Assembly: GCA_015654605.1 (NCBI GenBank)
Contig: JAATGO010000230.1
Location: forward strand, 1 to 5,676
DNA from: Betaproteobacteria bacterium
Lineage (GTDB): Bacteria > Pseudomonadota > Gammaproteobacteria > Burkholderiales > Burkholderiaceae
DNA: 5,676 nucleotides
Direction of reading: 5' to 3'
Below are positions 1 to 5,656 of this stretch, piece after piece. The notes beneath the pieces were generated by a model that had not been told where the DNA came from, made no database searches, and worked only from the letters and a program-made list of their open reading frames with translations. The translations under genes were made by a program, and so were the position numbers. Every line of letters begins with the position of its first letter. Position 1 is the stretch's first letter.

Positions 1-695
1 CCCACTCCATCCATATTTTCGGTGCTATAACCATAGCGAGTCCTTAATAAAGGAGCATAACGTTGCAATAAAAGTCCACCTAGAAAAACTGCAACCTCTT
101 CTTCAATCAAGGCATTGCTTCCTACAGCGTGACTGGCTGCCAACATTAAACAATCTACAGGGTGCTCAATTTTAGGCCAGAGCATCCCTGGTGTATCGAT
201 CAATACCATGTTGTTACCCAGGTACAGGCGCTGCTGCGTCTTGGTCACGGCCGGCTCATCCCCAACTGCTGCAACCCGTTTTTTAAGCAACGCATTCATC
301 AATGTCGACTTGCCAACATTAGGAATCCCCATAATCATCATCCGCAGTGGCTTAAGTGCCGTACCTCGATGCGGAGCCAATGCCAATGCGAGCTTTGGTA
401 TCTTCGTGACATCGCTCGGCTTTTTGCAGCTCAAAGCAACCGCATGAACATTTTTTTGATGATTATAAAAAGTTAGCCAAGCCTGAGTTACCACAGGATC
501 AGCCAAGTCCGCCTTGTTCAATATCTTCAGACAAGGGCGCTGCCTATGCAAACGTAGTTGCTCTATCATAGGATTGCAACTGGCCTGTGGTAAGCGTGCA
601 TCAAGCACCTCTATCACCAGATCGACCTTTTCCATCGCCTCCGCTGCTTTTTTGCGGGCGGCGTTCATGTGACCAGGAAACCATTGTATTGACAT
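1..695 (-). CDS. ylqF: Ribosome biogenesis GTPase YlqF/RbgA family (partial, C-terminus beyond window)
   Basis: The minus-strand frame is open from an ATG at 693-695 to the window edge, giving 231 residues of a family usually around 280-320 long, so the C-terminal domain is missing here. The N-terminus MSIQWFPGHM is the family hallmark. The GTPase motifs are in circularly permuted order: DARLP at 32-36, the G4 motif NKAD at 60-63, a G5-like LSCK at 88-91, then the P-loop GIPNVGKST at 123-131, a G2 region with T151 in PAVTKTQQ, and G3 DTPG at 167-170. This order (G4-G5-G1-G2-G3) is typical of YlqF, which acts in the cytoplasm in late assembly of the large ribosomal subunit in Bacillus; the role in proteobacteria is less studied. 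A weak Shine-Dalgarno (GAAGA) lies about 8 bases before the ATG, and a good promoter lies just upstream. No odd features are visible in the part seen. Family assignment is very secure; the exact role is inferred. Confidence 0.96.
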   Translation of the reverse strand, partial: MSIQWFPGHMNAARKKAAEAMEKVDLVIEVLDARLPQASCNPMIEQLRLHRQRPCLKILNKADLADPVVTQAWLTFYNHQKNVHAVALSCKKPSDVTKIPKLALALAPHRGTALKPLRMMIMGIPNVGKSTLMNALLKKRVAAVGDEPAVTKTQQRLYLGNNMVLIDTPGMLWPKIEHPVDCLMLAASHAVGSNALIEEEVAVFLGGLLLQRYAPLLRTRYGYSTENMDGV

Positions 696-727
696 GCAGA
701 ATCTTCTATTTTGCGAATATGGCGACT

Positions 728-757
728 ATTTTACGGCTTGCGGCACACTAACATCAA
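728..757 (-). promoter_or_regulatory. Putative sigma70 promoter of ylqF
   Basis: Read on the minus strand, a -35 box TTGATG (752-757, 4 of 6 consensus bases) is followed by an 18-base spacer and a -10 box TAAAAT (728-733, 5 of 6). The predicted transcription start is near 721, giving a leader of roughly 26 bases before the ylqF ATG at 695. Position and spacing fit, but it is predicted by eye only. Confidence 0.5.
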
Positions 758-919
758 AAAGAATGCTGTGCATGTCATTTTCACTGCCACCAACCAGGAA
801 CATACACACCGATCCCATCGGGCACGACAGCAGCAGGCTCAGAAAACACTGCAATCTGGCATCTGAATTTTTTCTGTATACATCGCCGAAATACCATAGC
901 TAGAAGCACAACTTATTAC

Positions 920-942
920 AGAGCAGCAATGGCTGCTCTTTT
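920..942 (+). terminator. Rho-independent terminator with no recognised upstream gene
   Basis: A perfect 8-base-pair stem (AGAGCAGC at 920-927 pairing with GCTGCTCT at 932-939) with the 4-base loop AATG runs into a TTTT stretch (939-942). The T-run is on the plus strand only; on the minus strand the stem is followed by GTAATA, so it reads as a rightward terminator. The gene to its left, ylqF, points the other way, so the terminated transcript is unknown: a small RNA, an unrecognised short gene, or a decayed gene. Confidence 0.65.
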
Positions 943-962
943 ATGTCTGCACCGAGGATGCC

Positions 963-990
963 AATTCCATGGGAATTACCGCGCCCCATG
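963..990. repeat. Overlapping inverted repeats
   Basis: AATTCC (963-968) and GGAATT (972-977) form a perfect inverted repeat around ATG. The overlapping CATGGG (968-973) can instead pair with CCCATG (985-990). The two pairings exclude each other. The site lies about 60-90 bases upstream of the Dabb promoter's -35 box and could be a protein-binding site, but nothing identifies the binder. Confidence 0.35.
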
Positions 991-1051
991 TAAGGTCAAG
1001 TATGCTCTTCATATTTCCTGCCTCCCCCTTCAAGCATTGGGTTACGTTTAC

Positions 1052-1079
1052 TTTACACTTCCGTCACTAATGCTATACT
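1052..1079 (+). promoter_or_regulatory. Strong sigma70-like promoter of the Dabb gene
   Basis: A -35 box TTTACA (1052-1057, 5 of 6) is separated by 16 bases from a -10 box TATACT (1074-1079, 5 of 6), which is preceded by TGC, giving an extended -10 element. The predicted start of transcription is near 1086, about 24 bases before the ATG at 1110. This is one of the two best promoter matches in the window. Confidence 0.7.
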
Positions 1080-1082
1080 TAC

Positions 1083-1097
1083 TCGAATTGTATTCGA
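1083..1097. promoter_or_regulatory. Palindrome on the predicted Dabb transcription start (operator candidate)
   Basis: TCGAAT (1083-1088) and ATTCGA (1092-1097) are a perfect inverted repeat around the trinucleotide TGT. It begins four bases after the -10 box and covers the predicted +1, where a bound repressor would block RNA polymerase. Its right arm also abuts the weak ribosome binding site GAAGA (1096-1100). No regulator gene is adjacent, so its binder is unknown. Confidence 0.4.
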
Positions 1098-1109
1098 AGA
1101 AAAATCATT

Positions 1110-1694
1110 ATGAGCGCAGCCATTCCCCCATCTCTAGACACGATGCCTCCCAGTATTGTCATGAATGTAGCCACCTCATCCTCTCCGAGCACAATCCCAA
1201 CCAATATCCTCCTCATGAGTGCAGCCAAACAACTCCAGACAGAATTGGCTCGAGTAGGTTCTGCCACCTTTACCTCTAGCCACTATAAGCAAGGGACTGT
1301 CAAGCACATTGTCTTATTTCGTTATGCAAAAAATGTTACCTCTGCAGAAAAAGAAGAGATAAAAACTCGCTTCTTGAACCTTCAGCAACAAGCAAAGCGC
1401 AATGGTGTCCCTTATATACAATCGATTACCACAGGCCAACAAAGCAGTGGGGAAGAGGCTGATGGTGGTTTTGAACAAGGATTTATTGTTACTTTTGCCA
1501 GCGAAGGAGATCGTAATTATTATGTTGGCACACCAATCGTTACCGATCCTCGCTATTACGACCCCGCTCATGCTGCTTTCAAGGAATTTGTTGGACCATT
1601 TTTATTACCAGAGAAAAATAAGGGAGTGCTTGTATTTGATTTCAACGCACAAGATATGAATATGACCGCTCCACTATCCGTCGACAAAAAATAA
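1110..1694 (+). CDS. Dabb (stress-responsive A/B barrel) domain protein with N-terminal extension
   Basis: This 194-residue protein carries a Dabb-type ferredoxin-like alpha/beta barrel from about residue 64 to 178. The typical first strand VKHIVLFRY (64-72) is followed by a charged helix, a middle strand FIVTFA (125-130), the segment YYDPAHAAFKEFVGP (149-163) and a last strand VLVFDF (173-178). Dabb proteins are usually about 100 residues and often dimeric; they are found in stress-linked or oxidative contexts and the reaction, if any, is mostly unknown. Residues 1-63 are therefore extra: they are rich in Ser, Thr, Pro and Met and show no clear signal peptide or membrane helix. I chose the first ATG because it lies suitably behind a strong promoter and a weak GAAGA ribosome binding site (9 bases away). 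A second candidate start, Met36 (1215), begins with the same MSAA but lacks a purine-rich site upstream. It converges with the deacetylase gene 38 bases away. Domain call fairly sure; function unknown. Confidence 0.82.
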   Translation: MSAAIPPSLDTMPPSIVMNVATSSSPSTIPTNILLMSAAKQLQTELARVGSATFTSSHYKQGTVKHIVLFRYAKNVTSAEKEEIKTRFLNLQQQAKRNGVPYIQSITTGQQSSGEEADGGFEQGFIVTFASEGDRNYYVGTPIVTDPRYYDPAHAAFKEFVGPFLLPEKNKGVLVFDFNAQDMNMTAPLSVDKK

Positions 1695-1732
1695 AAACTC
1701 CCGGTAACAACAATCAGCGCTACAAATTAATG

Positions 1733-2737
1733 CTATTCCAAATCTGCCAGCACCTTCACATGTGCCACCACGCTACGCCCCAATGCTGACAGGTTATACC
1801 CCCCCTCAAGACAACTGACGATACGACGCTGTGCATATTGCGTTGCGACCTCCATAACTTGCTGAGTTAACCAGGTGTAGTCTGCTTCCACTAACCCCAT
1901 TTGCCCCATGTCATCCTCTCGGTGTGCGTCAAATCCAGCGGAAATGAAAATCATCTGAGGGCGATGTGCATGTAGCGCCGGCAACCATTTTTCAAGAACC
2001 TGCTGTCGTACCGTTGCCCCAGTGGTGTATGCGGGGAAGGGAAGATTCACAATATGCGGTTGTATCGATTCTGCGCCAGTAAAAGGAAAAAATGGGTGCT
2101 GAAAAAAATTCACCAGCAAAACACGCGAATCTTGTTCAAATATCGCTTCAGTACCATTTCCATGGTGCACATCAAAATCCACAATCGCAATTCGTTCCAA
2201 GCCATGAACGTTCAAAGCATGGAGCGCCGCAATTGCCACATTATTCAATAAACAAAAGCCCATTGGGGTTGTCGGTGTCGCATGGTGTCCTGGGGGGCGC
2301 ACGGCACAAAACGCATTCTCCAACTCTCCACTCAATATGGCATCCGTCGCGGCTACAGCGGCTCCAGCGGCATGCAGAGCCGCTGTCCAACTATACTCAT
2401 TGAGCAGTGTATCTGAATCCAATGGGTAATACTGCAAGGGAGTGCCCTCTTCTGACTGCCCCGCCTTTCCCTGGTGCAATTCCTCTGCTTTATCACGAAT
2501 CAATGCGATGGCATTTGCGGTATGAGCACGTGCAATATCTTCCATTTCCGCAGCAGGAGCATCGCGACGCTCTAAGAACTGGTCAATTCGACTAGCAATA
2601 AGTTGGTCTTCGATAGCCTGCAGTCGTGCAGGCGATTCAGGATGATCTTTCCCCATTTCATGCAGCAAGCATGCGGGATGTGTGTAAAAAGCTGTCGTCA
2701 TTGTTGTCGCTTTTGCCTCAAAAACAGAGCGTCCCAT
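1733..2737 (-). CDS. Histone deacetylase/acetylpolyamine aminohydrolase family protein
   Basis: This is a zinc-dependent amide hydrolase of the arginase/deacetylase fold, 334 residues from the first ATG or 322 from Met13 (2701). Key residues, numbered from the first ATG: an N-terminal DHPESPARL (31-39), the active-site pair H151 H152 in RPPGHHA, zinc ligands D189 and H191 in VDFDVHHGNG, third ligand D270 in SAGFDAHR, and Y314 in EGGYN, the transition-state tyrosine. All catalytic parts are present, so it should be active. The RPPGHHA form is of the class II type; bacterial members remove acyl groups from acetylated polyamines, other small amides or lysine side chains, and the substrate cannot be read from sequence. 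It is cytoplasmic, with no signal peptide. Residues from Met13 (MTTAFYTHP) look like the usual family start, and the likely -10 box at 2743-2748 would place the transcript start on the first ATG, favouring 2701. It is divergent from mltB, a neighbourhood I recall from Burkholderiales. Confidence 0.93.
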   Translation of the reverse strand: MGRSVFEAKATTMTTAFYTHPACLLHEMGKDHPESPARLQAIEDQLIASRIDQFLERRDAPAAEMEDIARAHTANAIALIRDKAEELHQGKAGQSEEGTPLQYYPLDSDTLLNEYSWTAALHAAGAAVAATDAILSGELENAFCAVRPPGHHATPTTPMGFCLLNNVAIAALHALNVHGLERIAIVDFDVHHGNGTEAIFEQDSRVLLVNFFQHPFFPFTGAESIQPHIVNLPFPAYTTGATVRQQVLEKWLPALHAHRPQMIFISAGFDAHREDDMGQMGLVEADYTWLTQQVMEVATQYAQRRIVSCLEGGYNLSALGRSVVAHVKVLADLE

Positions 2738-2742
2738 CTATC

Positions 2743-2748
2743 AGTATA
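2743..2748 (-). promoter_or_regulatory. Possible -10 box of the deacetylase gene
   Basis: On the minus strand TATACT (2743-2748) matches the -10 consensus at 5 of 6 positions. It would start transcription near 2736, inside the first possible ATG, supporting translation from 2701 instead. No good -35 box is found at 16-18 bases spacing, so it is only a candidate. Confidence 0.3.
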
Positions 2749-2978
2749 TCTCCAAGCACAGCTCATCATGGCGCAACTATTGCTCAACAGGCATAACTAT
2801 GGCTCACGCTCATAGACGACTCCTGCCATTGTTGAATACCTGACCCATTACGTAGGGCTGTCCTTGCTGATTCTACCCTAGATGTCAGACTATTCCTGTA
2901 GACACATGCCCATGCTATGCTTCCTTCTCAGACAATGAACAGACTGCGCAACACATATCACCACTATCGGCCATCTAT

Positions 2979-3002
2979 CTAATAACCTAATGACCTAATA
3001 AC
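2979..3002 (+). repeat. Three 8-bp tandem repeats before the mltB start codon
   Basis: The units CTAATAAC (2979-2986), CTAATGAC (2987-2994) and CTAATAAC (2995-3002) stand head to tail, the second differing by one base. The array ends two bases before the ATG at 3005 and so occupies the place of a ribosome binding site; no AGGAG-like purine run is present there. The number of copies would change the leader without touching the reading frame. Confidence 0.7.
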
Positions 3003-3004
3003 CA

Positions 3005-4216
3005 ATGAAATTAACCCATTTTCCACAATGCCTACTTGTTTTGCTCATTCTCCCTCTTTCCTCCTGCCTATCATCGGCTCAAAATTCATCATCGACATCG
3101 ATCAAGTCTAGCAACACCCAGCAGCGCCAAAGCTCTTCTAGCAGCGAACAAGTGAAAATCAAAAAGCAAGTAAAAAAATCACCTGCTCCCCGCCCACAAG
3201 AAGGAACCGTCGCCAATTTTGAGCAAAAACCAGAGGTATTACGATTCATTAATGAGATGGTACAGCGGTACAATTTTAATCAAAAGGCATTGCTCGACCT
3301 TTTCAGCAAGACGCGCTATCTGGATACCTCTATAAGGCTGGTCAAACCTAGCATTACTGGGAAACCAAAAAATTGGCAAGCCTATCGAGCACGTTTCGTC
3401 GAGCCTCTGCGCATCAATTCTGGCGTCACTTTTTGGAATGACAATGAAAGTACCTTGAAACGAGCAGAAGAACAATATGGCGTGCCACCAGAGATCATCA
3501 CTGCCATCATTGGCATCGAAACTATTTACGGCCGTCATACTGGAAACTTCCGTGCCATGGATGCTATCACCACACTGGCGTTCAATTACCCGGCCACGAG
3601 CAACCGTGAAATGCGCATGACTTTTTTCCAAAAAGAGTTGGAGAATCTTCTGTTATTTGCTCGAGAATCAAACATTGATCCATTGTCTTTGCAAAGCTCC
3701 TATGCTGGAGCCATTGGCTGGCCGCAATTCATGCCAAGTAGCATTCGTCAATATGCGGTAGATTTTGATGGCGATGGCACCATTGATTTACGCAATTCCT
3801 CGGCAGATGTCATTGGAAGTGTCGCTCATTTCTTGGCAGTGCATGGCTGGCAACGAGATATGCCGCTAGTGTATCCAGTGGCATTGCCCTCCTCTTCTAG
3901 CAGGACAGAAGACAGTACTTCTGCGATGCCACAACAGCCATCCGACAACAATGCTGCTATAGAGCATTTACTTAATCAAGGTTTGCAAGCCACATTTAGT
4001 CTAGACGACATCAAGACGGCAGGCATTACACCAGAAAAAAATCCTCCAGACACACTACGCTACGGCCTGATCGACCTGCAAAATGGTGATAACCCGACTG
4101 AGTACTGGTTAGCCACCAATAATTTTTATGCGATTACGCAATACAACCGAAGTTATTTTTATGCAATGGCTGTCATCGACCTTGGTCATGCCATCCGTGC
4201 TGCGCATCAGCAATAA
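3005..4216 (+). CDS. mltB: Membrane-bound lytic murein transglycosylase B (lipoprotein)
   Basis: The 403-residue product cleaves the glycan strands of peptidoglycan between MurNAc and GlcNAc, leaving 1,6-anhydroMurNAc ends, and acts from the inner face of the outer membrane in cell-wall turnover. The start has a lysine-bearing hydrophobic signal peptide (3-18) and a lipobox LSSC with lipidated C21; residue 22 is Leu, not Asp, consistent with outer-membrane sorting. A Ser/Gln/Lys-rich linker follows (22-60). The catalytic core has E172 in IIGIETIYG (the family acid/base), GAIGWPQFMPSS (235-246) and DFDGDGTIDL (253-262), an EF-hand-like calcium loop, then the VHGW motif (279-282). The C-terminal part has NFYAITQYN (373-381) and YFYAMAVIDLGHAI. 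A Ser-rich segment at about 294-317 lies between core and C-terminal part and seems longer than in E. coli MltB. No strong ribosome binding site is seen; tandem repeats precede the ATG. Identification is secure. Confidence 0.95.
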   Translation: MKLTHFPQCLLVLLILPLSSCLSSAQNSSSTSIKSSNTQQRQSSSSSEQVKIKKQVKKSPAPRPQEGTVANFEQKPEVLRFINEMVQRYNFNQKALLDLFSKTRYLDTSIRLVKPSITGKPKNWQAYRARFVEPLRINSGVTFWNDNESTLKRAEEQYGVPPEIITAIIGIETIYGRHTGNFRAMDAITTLAFNYPATSNREMRMTFFQKELENLLLFARESNIDPLSLQSSYAGAIGWPQFMPSSIRQYAVDFDGDGTIDLRNSSADVIGSVAHFLAVHGWQRDMPLVYPVALPSSSSRTEDSTSAMPQQPSDNNAAIEHLLNQGLQATFSLDDIKTAGITPEKNPPDTLRYGLIDLQNGDNPTEYWLATNNFYAITQYNRSYFYAMAVIDLGHAIRAAHQQ

Positions 4217-4263
4217 ACAAAAACTTCGCGCTCGCAGGCAACTCAAGTGGCATCATTTTGTGA

Positions 4264-4283
4264 AAAATTCTCAGTGGAATTTT
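4264..4283. other. Small AT-rich hairpin between mltB and the phosphotransferase gene
   Basis: AAAATTC (4264-4270) pairs with GAATTTT (4277-4283) around a 6-base loop. The stem is AT-rich and is not followed by a long T-run, so it is at best a weak terminator of mltB. It could also stabilise the 3' end of the mltB transcript or sit in the leader of the next gene, whose ATG is 16 bases further on. Confidence 0.3.
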
Positions 4284-4298
4284 GATTAGCAACCATTC

Positions 4299-5459
4299 AT
4301 GAATATGGCTAACCACTCATCTGTTTATGGACTAAGTCACGGTATGAGCGCCAATTTAGTCGCTTCTGACTGGCCGAAATTAACACTCACGGAAGCTGCT
4401 CGTGTTTTACGGCATTATCCACAAACGGGGAAACCATTACGCATCACCTGGCACAGCCCTCGTCCATTCTCTGCCGGCTGTGTCGTTACCACTACAAACG
4501 TGGATATATTCATCAAACGCCATCATATCAATGTACGCACTGTTGATGAGCTGTCTGAAGAGCATCTCTTCATTTCTTATTTGCGTACACGTGGAATTTC
4601 TGTCTGTGAAGCATTAAGCACCAGCAATGGTGCTACTGCCATCAATGATGGTCATTGGACTTATGAAGTACAGTTCCTGGCAACAGGGGTTGATCTGTAC
4701 CAGGATGCCGCTTCCTGGACACCATTTCGAACCACTGCACATGCGTATGCCGCTGGCCGGTCACTGGCACATCTCCACATAGCCGCCTCTGGATACGACG
4801 CGCCACCAAGACACTCCAGAACACTTCTGTCGGGTTTTACCATTTTCTCCGCAACAGACCCGCTACAACAATTACAACATTACATTGCGCAACAACCAGC
4901 ACTGACAGCTTATTTAGCACAACGAGACTGGCGCGCAGATACGGAAGCAGTATTATTGCCATTTCATGCTGGCTTACTACCATTTACAGATTTATTGATC
5001 CCTTTATGGACGCATAACGACTGGCATGCGTCTAATCTGTTATGGAGTGATCACAGTGATCGTGCCGCAGTACAAACCATTCTGGATTTCGGATTGTGTA
5101 ATCGCGTCAGTGCACTATACGATTTAGCAACAGCTATTGAACGTAATATCATCGAATGGCTGGCAATACCATCACACGCTATGCCAATCGTCCATATCGA
5201 TTTGCTGGATGCACTACTTGATGGCTATGCAGCAATCATCAAATTAAGTACACGCCAATGGCAAGCGCTAGCTGCCATACTGCCCTTGGTACATGCTGAA
5301 TTTGCATTGTCAGAACTGGCCTATTTTCAAGGCATTACACACTCGCCACATAATGCTACTCTTGCCTATGATACTTATTACCTCGGGCATGCCGCATGGT
5401 TTAAAGGCAGCACTGGACAACACTTACTGACTCATATTGCACGCAAGATGCCTCATTAG
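4299..5459 (+). CDS. Kinase-fold small-molecule phosphotransferase (APH/choline kinase-like)
   Basis: The 386-residue product has the fold of aminoglycoside phosphotransferases, homoserine and choline kinases, which transfer phosphate from ATP to a small hydroxylated molecule. The N-lobe runs to about residue 130, with K73 in IFIKRHH as the likely ATP-binding lysine and E88/E89 as the candidate partner acid. The C-lobe has the Brenner motif HNDWHASNLLW (239-249), with D241 as catalytic base and N246 as metal ligand, and ILDFGLC (261-267) with metal-binding D263. All core residues are present, so activity is likely. The substrate is not evident; it need not be an antibiotic, since most chromosomal members act on metabolites. 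The protein is soluble and lacks a signal peptide. Start choice is unsure: ATG at 4299, 4305 (Met3) or 4344 (Met16), none with a good ribosome binding site. The gene lies 82 bases after mltB and may be read with it. Confidence 0.88.
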   Translation: MNMANHSSVYGLSHGMSANLVASDWPKLTLTEAARVLRHYPQTGKPLRITWHSPRPFSAGCVVTTTNVDIFIKRHHINVRTVDELSEEHLFISYLRTRGISVCEALSTSNGATAINDGHWTYEVQFLATGVDLYQDAASWTPFRTTAHAYAAGRSLAHLHIAASGYDAPPRHSRTLLSGFTIFSATDPLQQLQHYIAQQPALTAYLAQRDWRADTEAVLLPFHAGLLPFTDLLIPLWTHNDWHASNLLWSDHSDRAAVQTILDFGLCNRVSALYDLATAIERNIIEWLAIPSHAMPIVHIDLLDALLDGYAAIIKLSTRQWQALAAILPLVHAEFALSELAYFQGITHSPHNATLAYDTYYLGHAAWFKGSTGQHLLTHIARKMPH

Positions 5460-5481
5460 ATACCAAGATGAATGCTACAAA

Positions 5482-5515
5482 ATCCATATCTATATCTAGC
5501 TATGGATAGCGTTTT
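5482..5515 (+). terminator. Possible terminator of the phosphotransferase gene
   Basis: ATCCATA (5482-5488) pairs with TATGGAT (5501-5507), and the inner CTA (5490-5492) and TAG (5497-5499) can extend the stem across one mismatch. A short TTTT follows at 5512-5515, four bases after the stem. It lies 22 bases after the stop codon. The stem is AT-rich and the T-run short, so it is a weak candidate. Confidence 0.35.
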
Positions 5516-5558
5516 ACTGAGCACCCAGCACAAAAAACAAGCCACCAAGCTTCACTAA

Positions 5559-5586
5559 CTGACAATAAATCAATCGGTAATATAAA
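5559..5586 (+). promoter_or_regulatory. Sigma70-like promoter reading toward the right end
   Basis: A -35 box CTGACA (5559-5564, 5 of 6) is followed by a 16-base AT-rich spacer and a -10 box TATAAA (5581-5586, 5 of 6). Predicted transcription starts near 5593. The transcript would enter the hairpin at 5619-5656 after about 25 bases. AT-rich surroundings raise the chance of a random match, yet both boxes and their spacing are good. Confidence 0.5.
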
Positions 5587-5618
5587 GATAAAGAAAAATA
5601 TAAAAACACTGGTTTGCT

Positions 5619-5656
5619 TAGAACGCATGTCATCGATAGACATGAGATGCGTTCTA
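5619..5656 (+). terminator. Long hairpin near the window end (terminator or leader structure)
   Basis: TAGAACGCAT (5619-5628) pairs perfectly with ATGCGTTCTA (5647-5656). Inside it, GTC (5629-5631) can pair with GAC (5639-5641); alternatively CATGTC (5626-5631) pairs with GACATG (5639-5644), which would break part of the outer stem. The sequence after the stem, GTTTATTT, is only moderately T-rich, so termination is possible but not clear. Because a promoter lies just upstream, it may be a leader or small-RNA structure instead. Confidence 0.5.

Larger units (their letters stand above)
696..1109. other. Long intergenic region between ylqF and the Dabb gene
   Basis: This stretch of about 410 bases separates two divergent genes and has no convincing protein gene. 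A 69-codon frame at 694-903 (plus) has no recognisable motif or ribosome binding site and begins inside the ylqF start codon, so I do not call it. The region holds the ylqF promoter (728-757), a plus-strand terminator hairpin (920-942), a 15-base palindrome (963-977) and the promoter and palindrome of the Dabb gene (1052-1097). The terminator implies that something is transcribed rightward between roughly 700 and 920, but I could not find a matching promoter or a known RNA fold (no tRNA-like cloverleaf). Confidence 0.6.

Noticed and set aside
162..476. Open frames on the plus strand at 162-476 and 208-447
   Set aside because: They lie opposite the clearly coding ylqF frame, which carries all GTPase motifs, and have no recognisable domain.
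694..903. 69-codon plus-strand open frame ending shortly before the terminator at 920-942
   Set aside because: No known motif, no ribosome binding site, begins inside the ylqF start codon and has an irregular composition; kept only as a possibility in the orphan-terminator finding.
971..999. TTGACC (994-999, minus strand) as a -35 box for a leftward promoter
   Set aside because: No acceptable -10 box at 16-18 bases spacing; the sequence there is ATTCCC.
929..1279. 116-codon plus-strand open frame
   Set aside because: It runs through the terminator stem, the Dabb promoter and into the Dabb gene in another frame; composition is Cys/His-rich and motif-free.
1695..1732. Shared terminator between the convergent Dabb and deacetylase genes
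   Set aside because: The 38-base gap shows no stem of useful length followed by a T-run in either direction.
2864..2893. TTGCTG ... GACTAT as the mltB promoter
   Set aside because: The -10 box matches only 3 of 6 bases; an alternative TATGCT at 2916-2921 with TG extension lacks a -35 box. Neither is good enough to list.
3239..3631. 130-codon minus-strand open frame inside mltB
   Set aside because: Antisense shadow of the MltB catalytic core; no motif and no upstream signals.
4299..5459. Aminoglycoside-resistance gene
   Set aside because: Only superfamily motifs are shared; nothing in the sequence or neighbourhood points to antibiotic substrates, so a resistance name would be unsupported.
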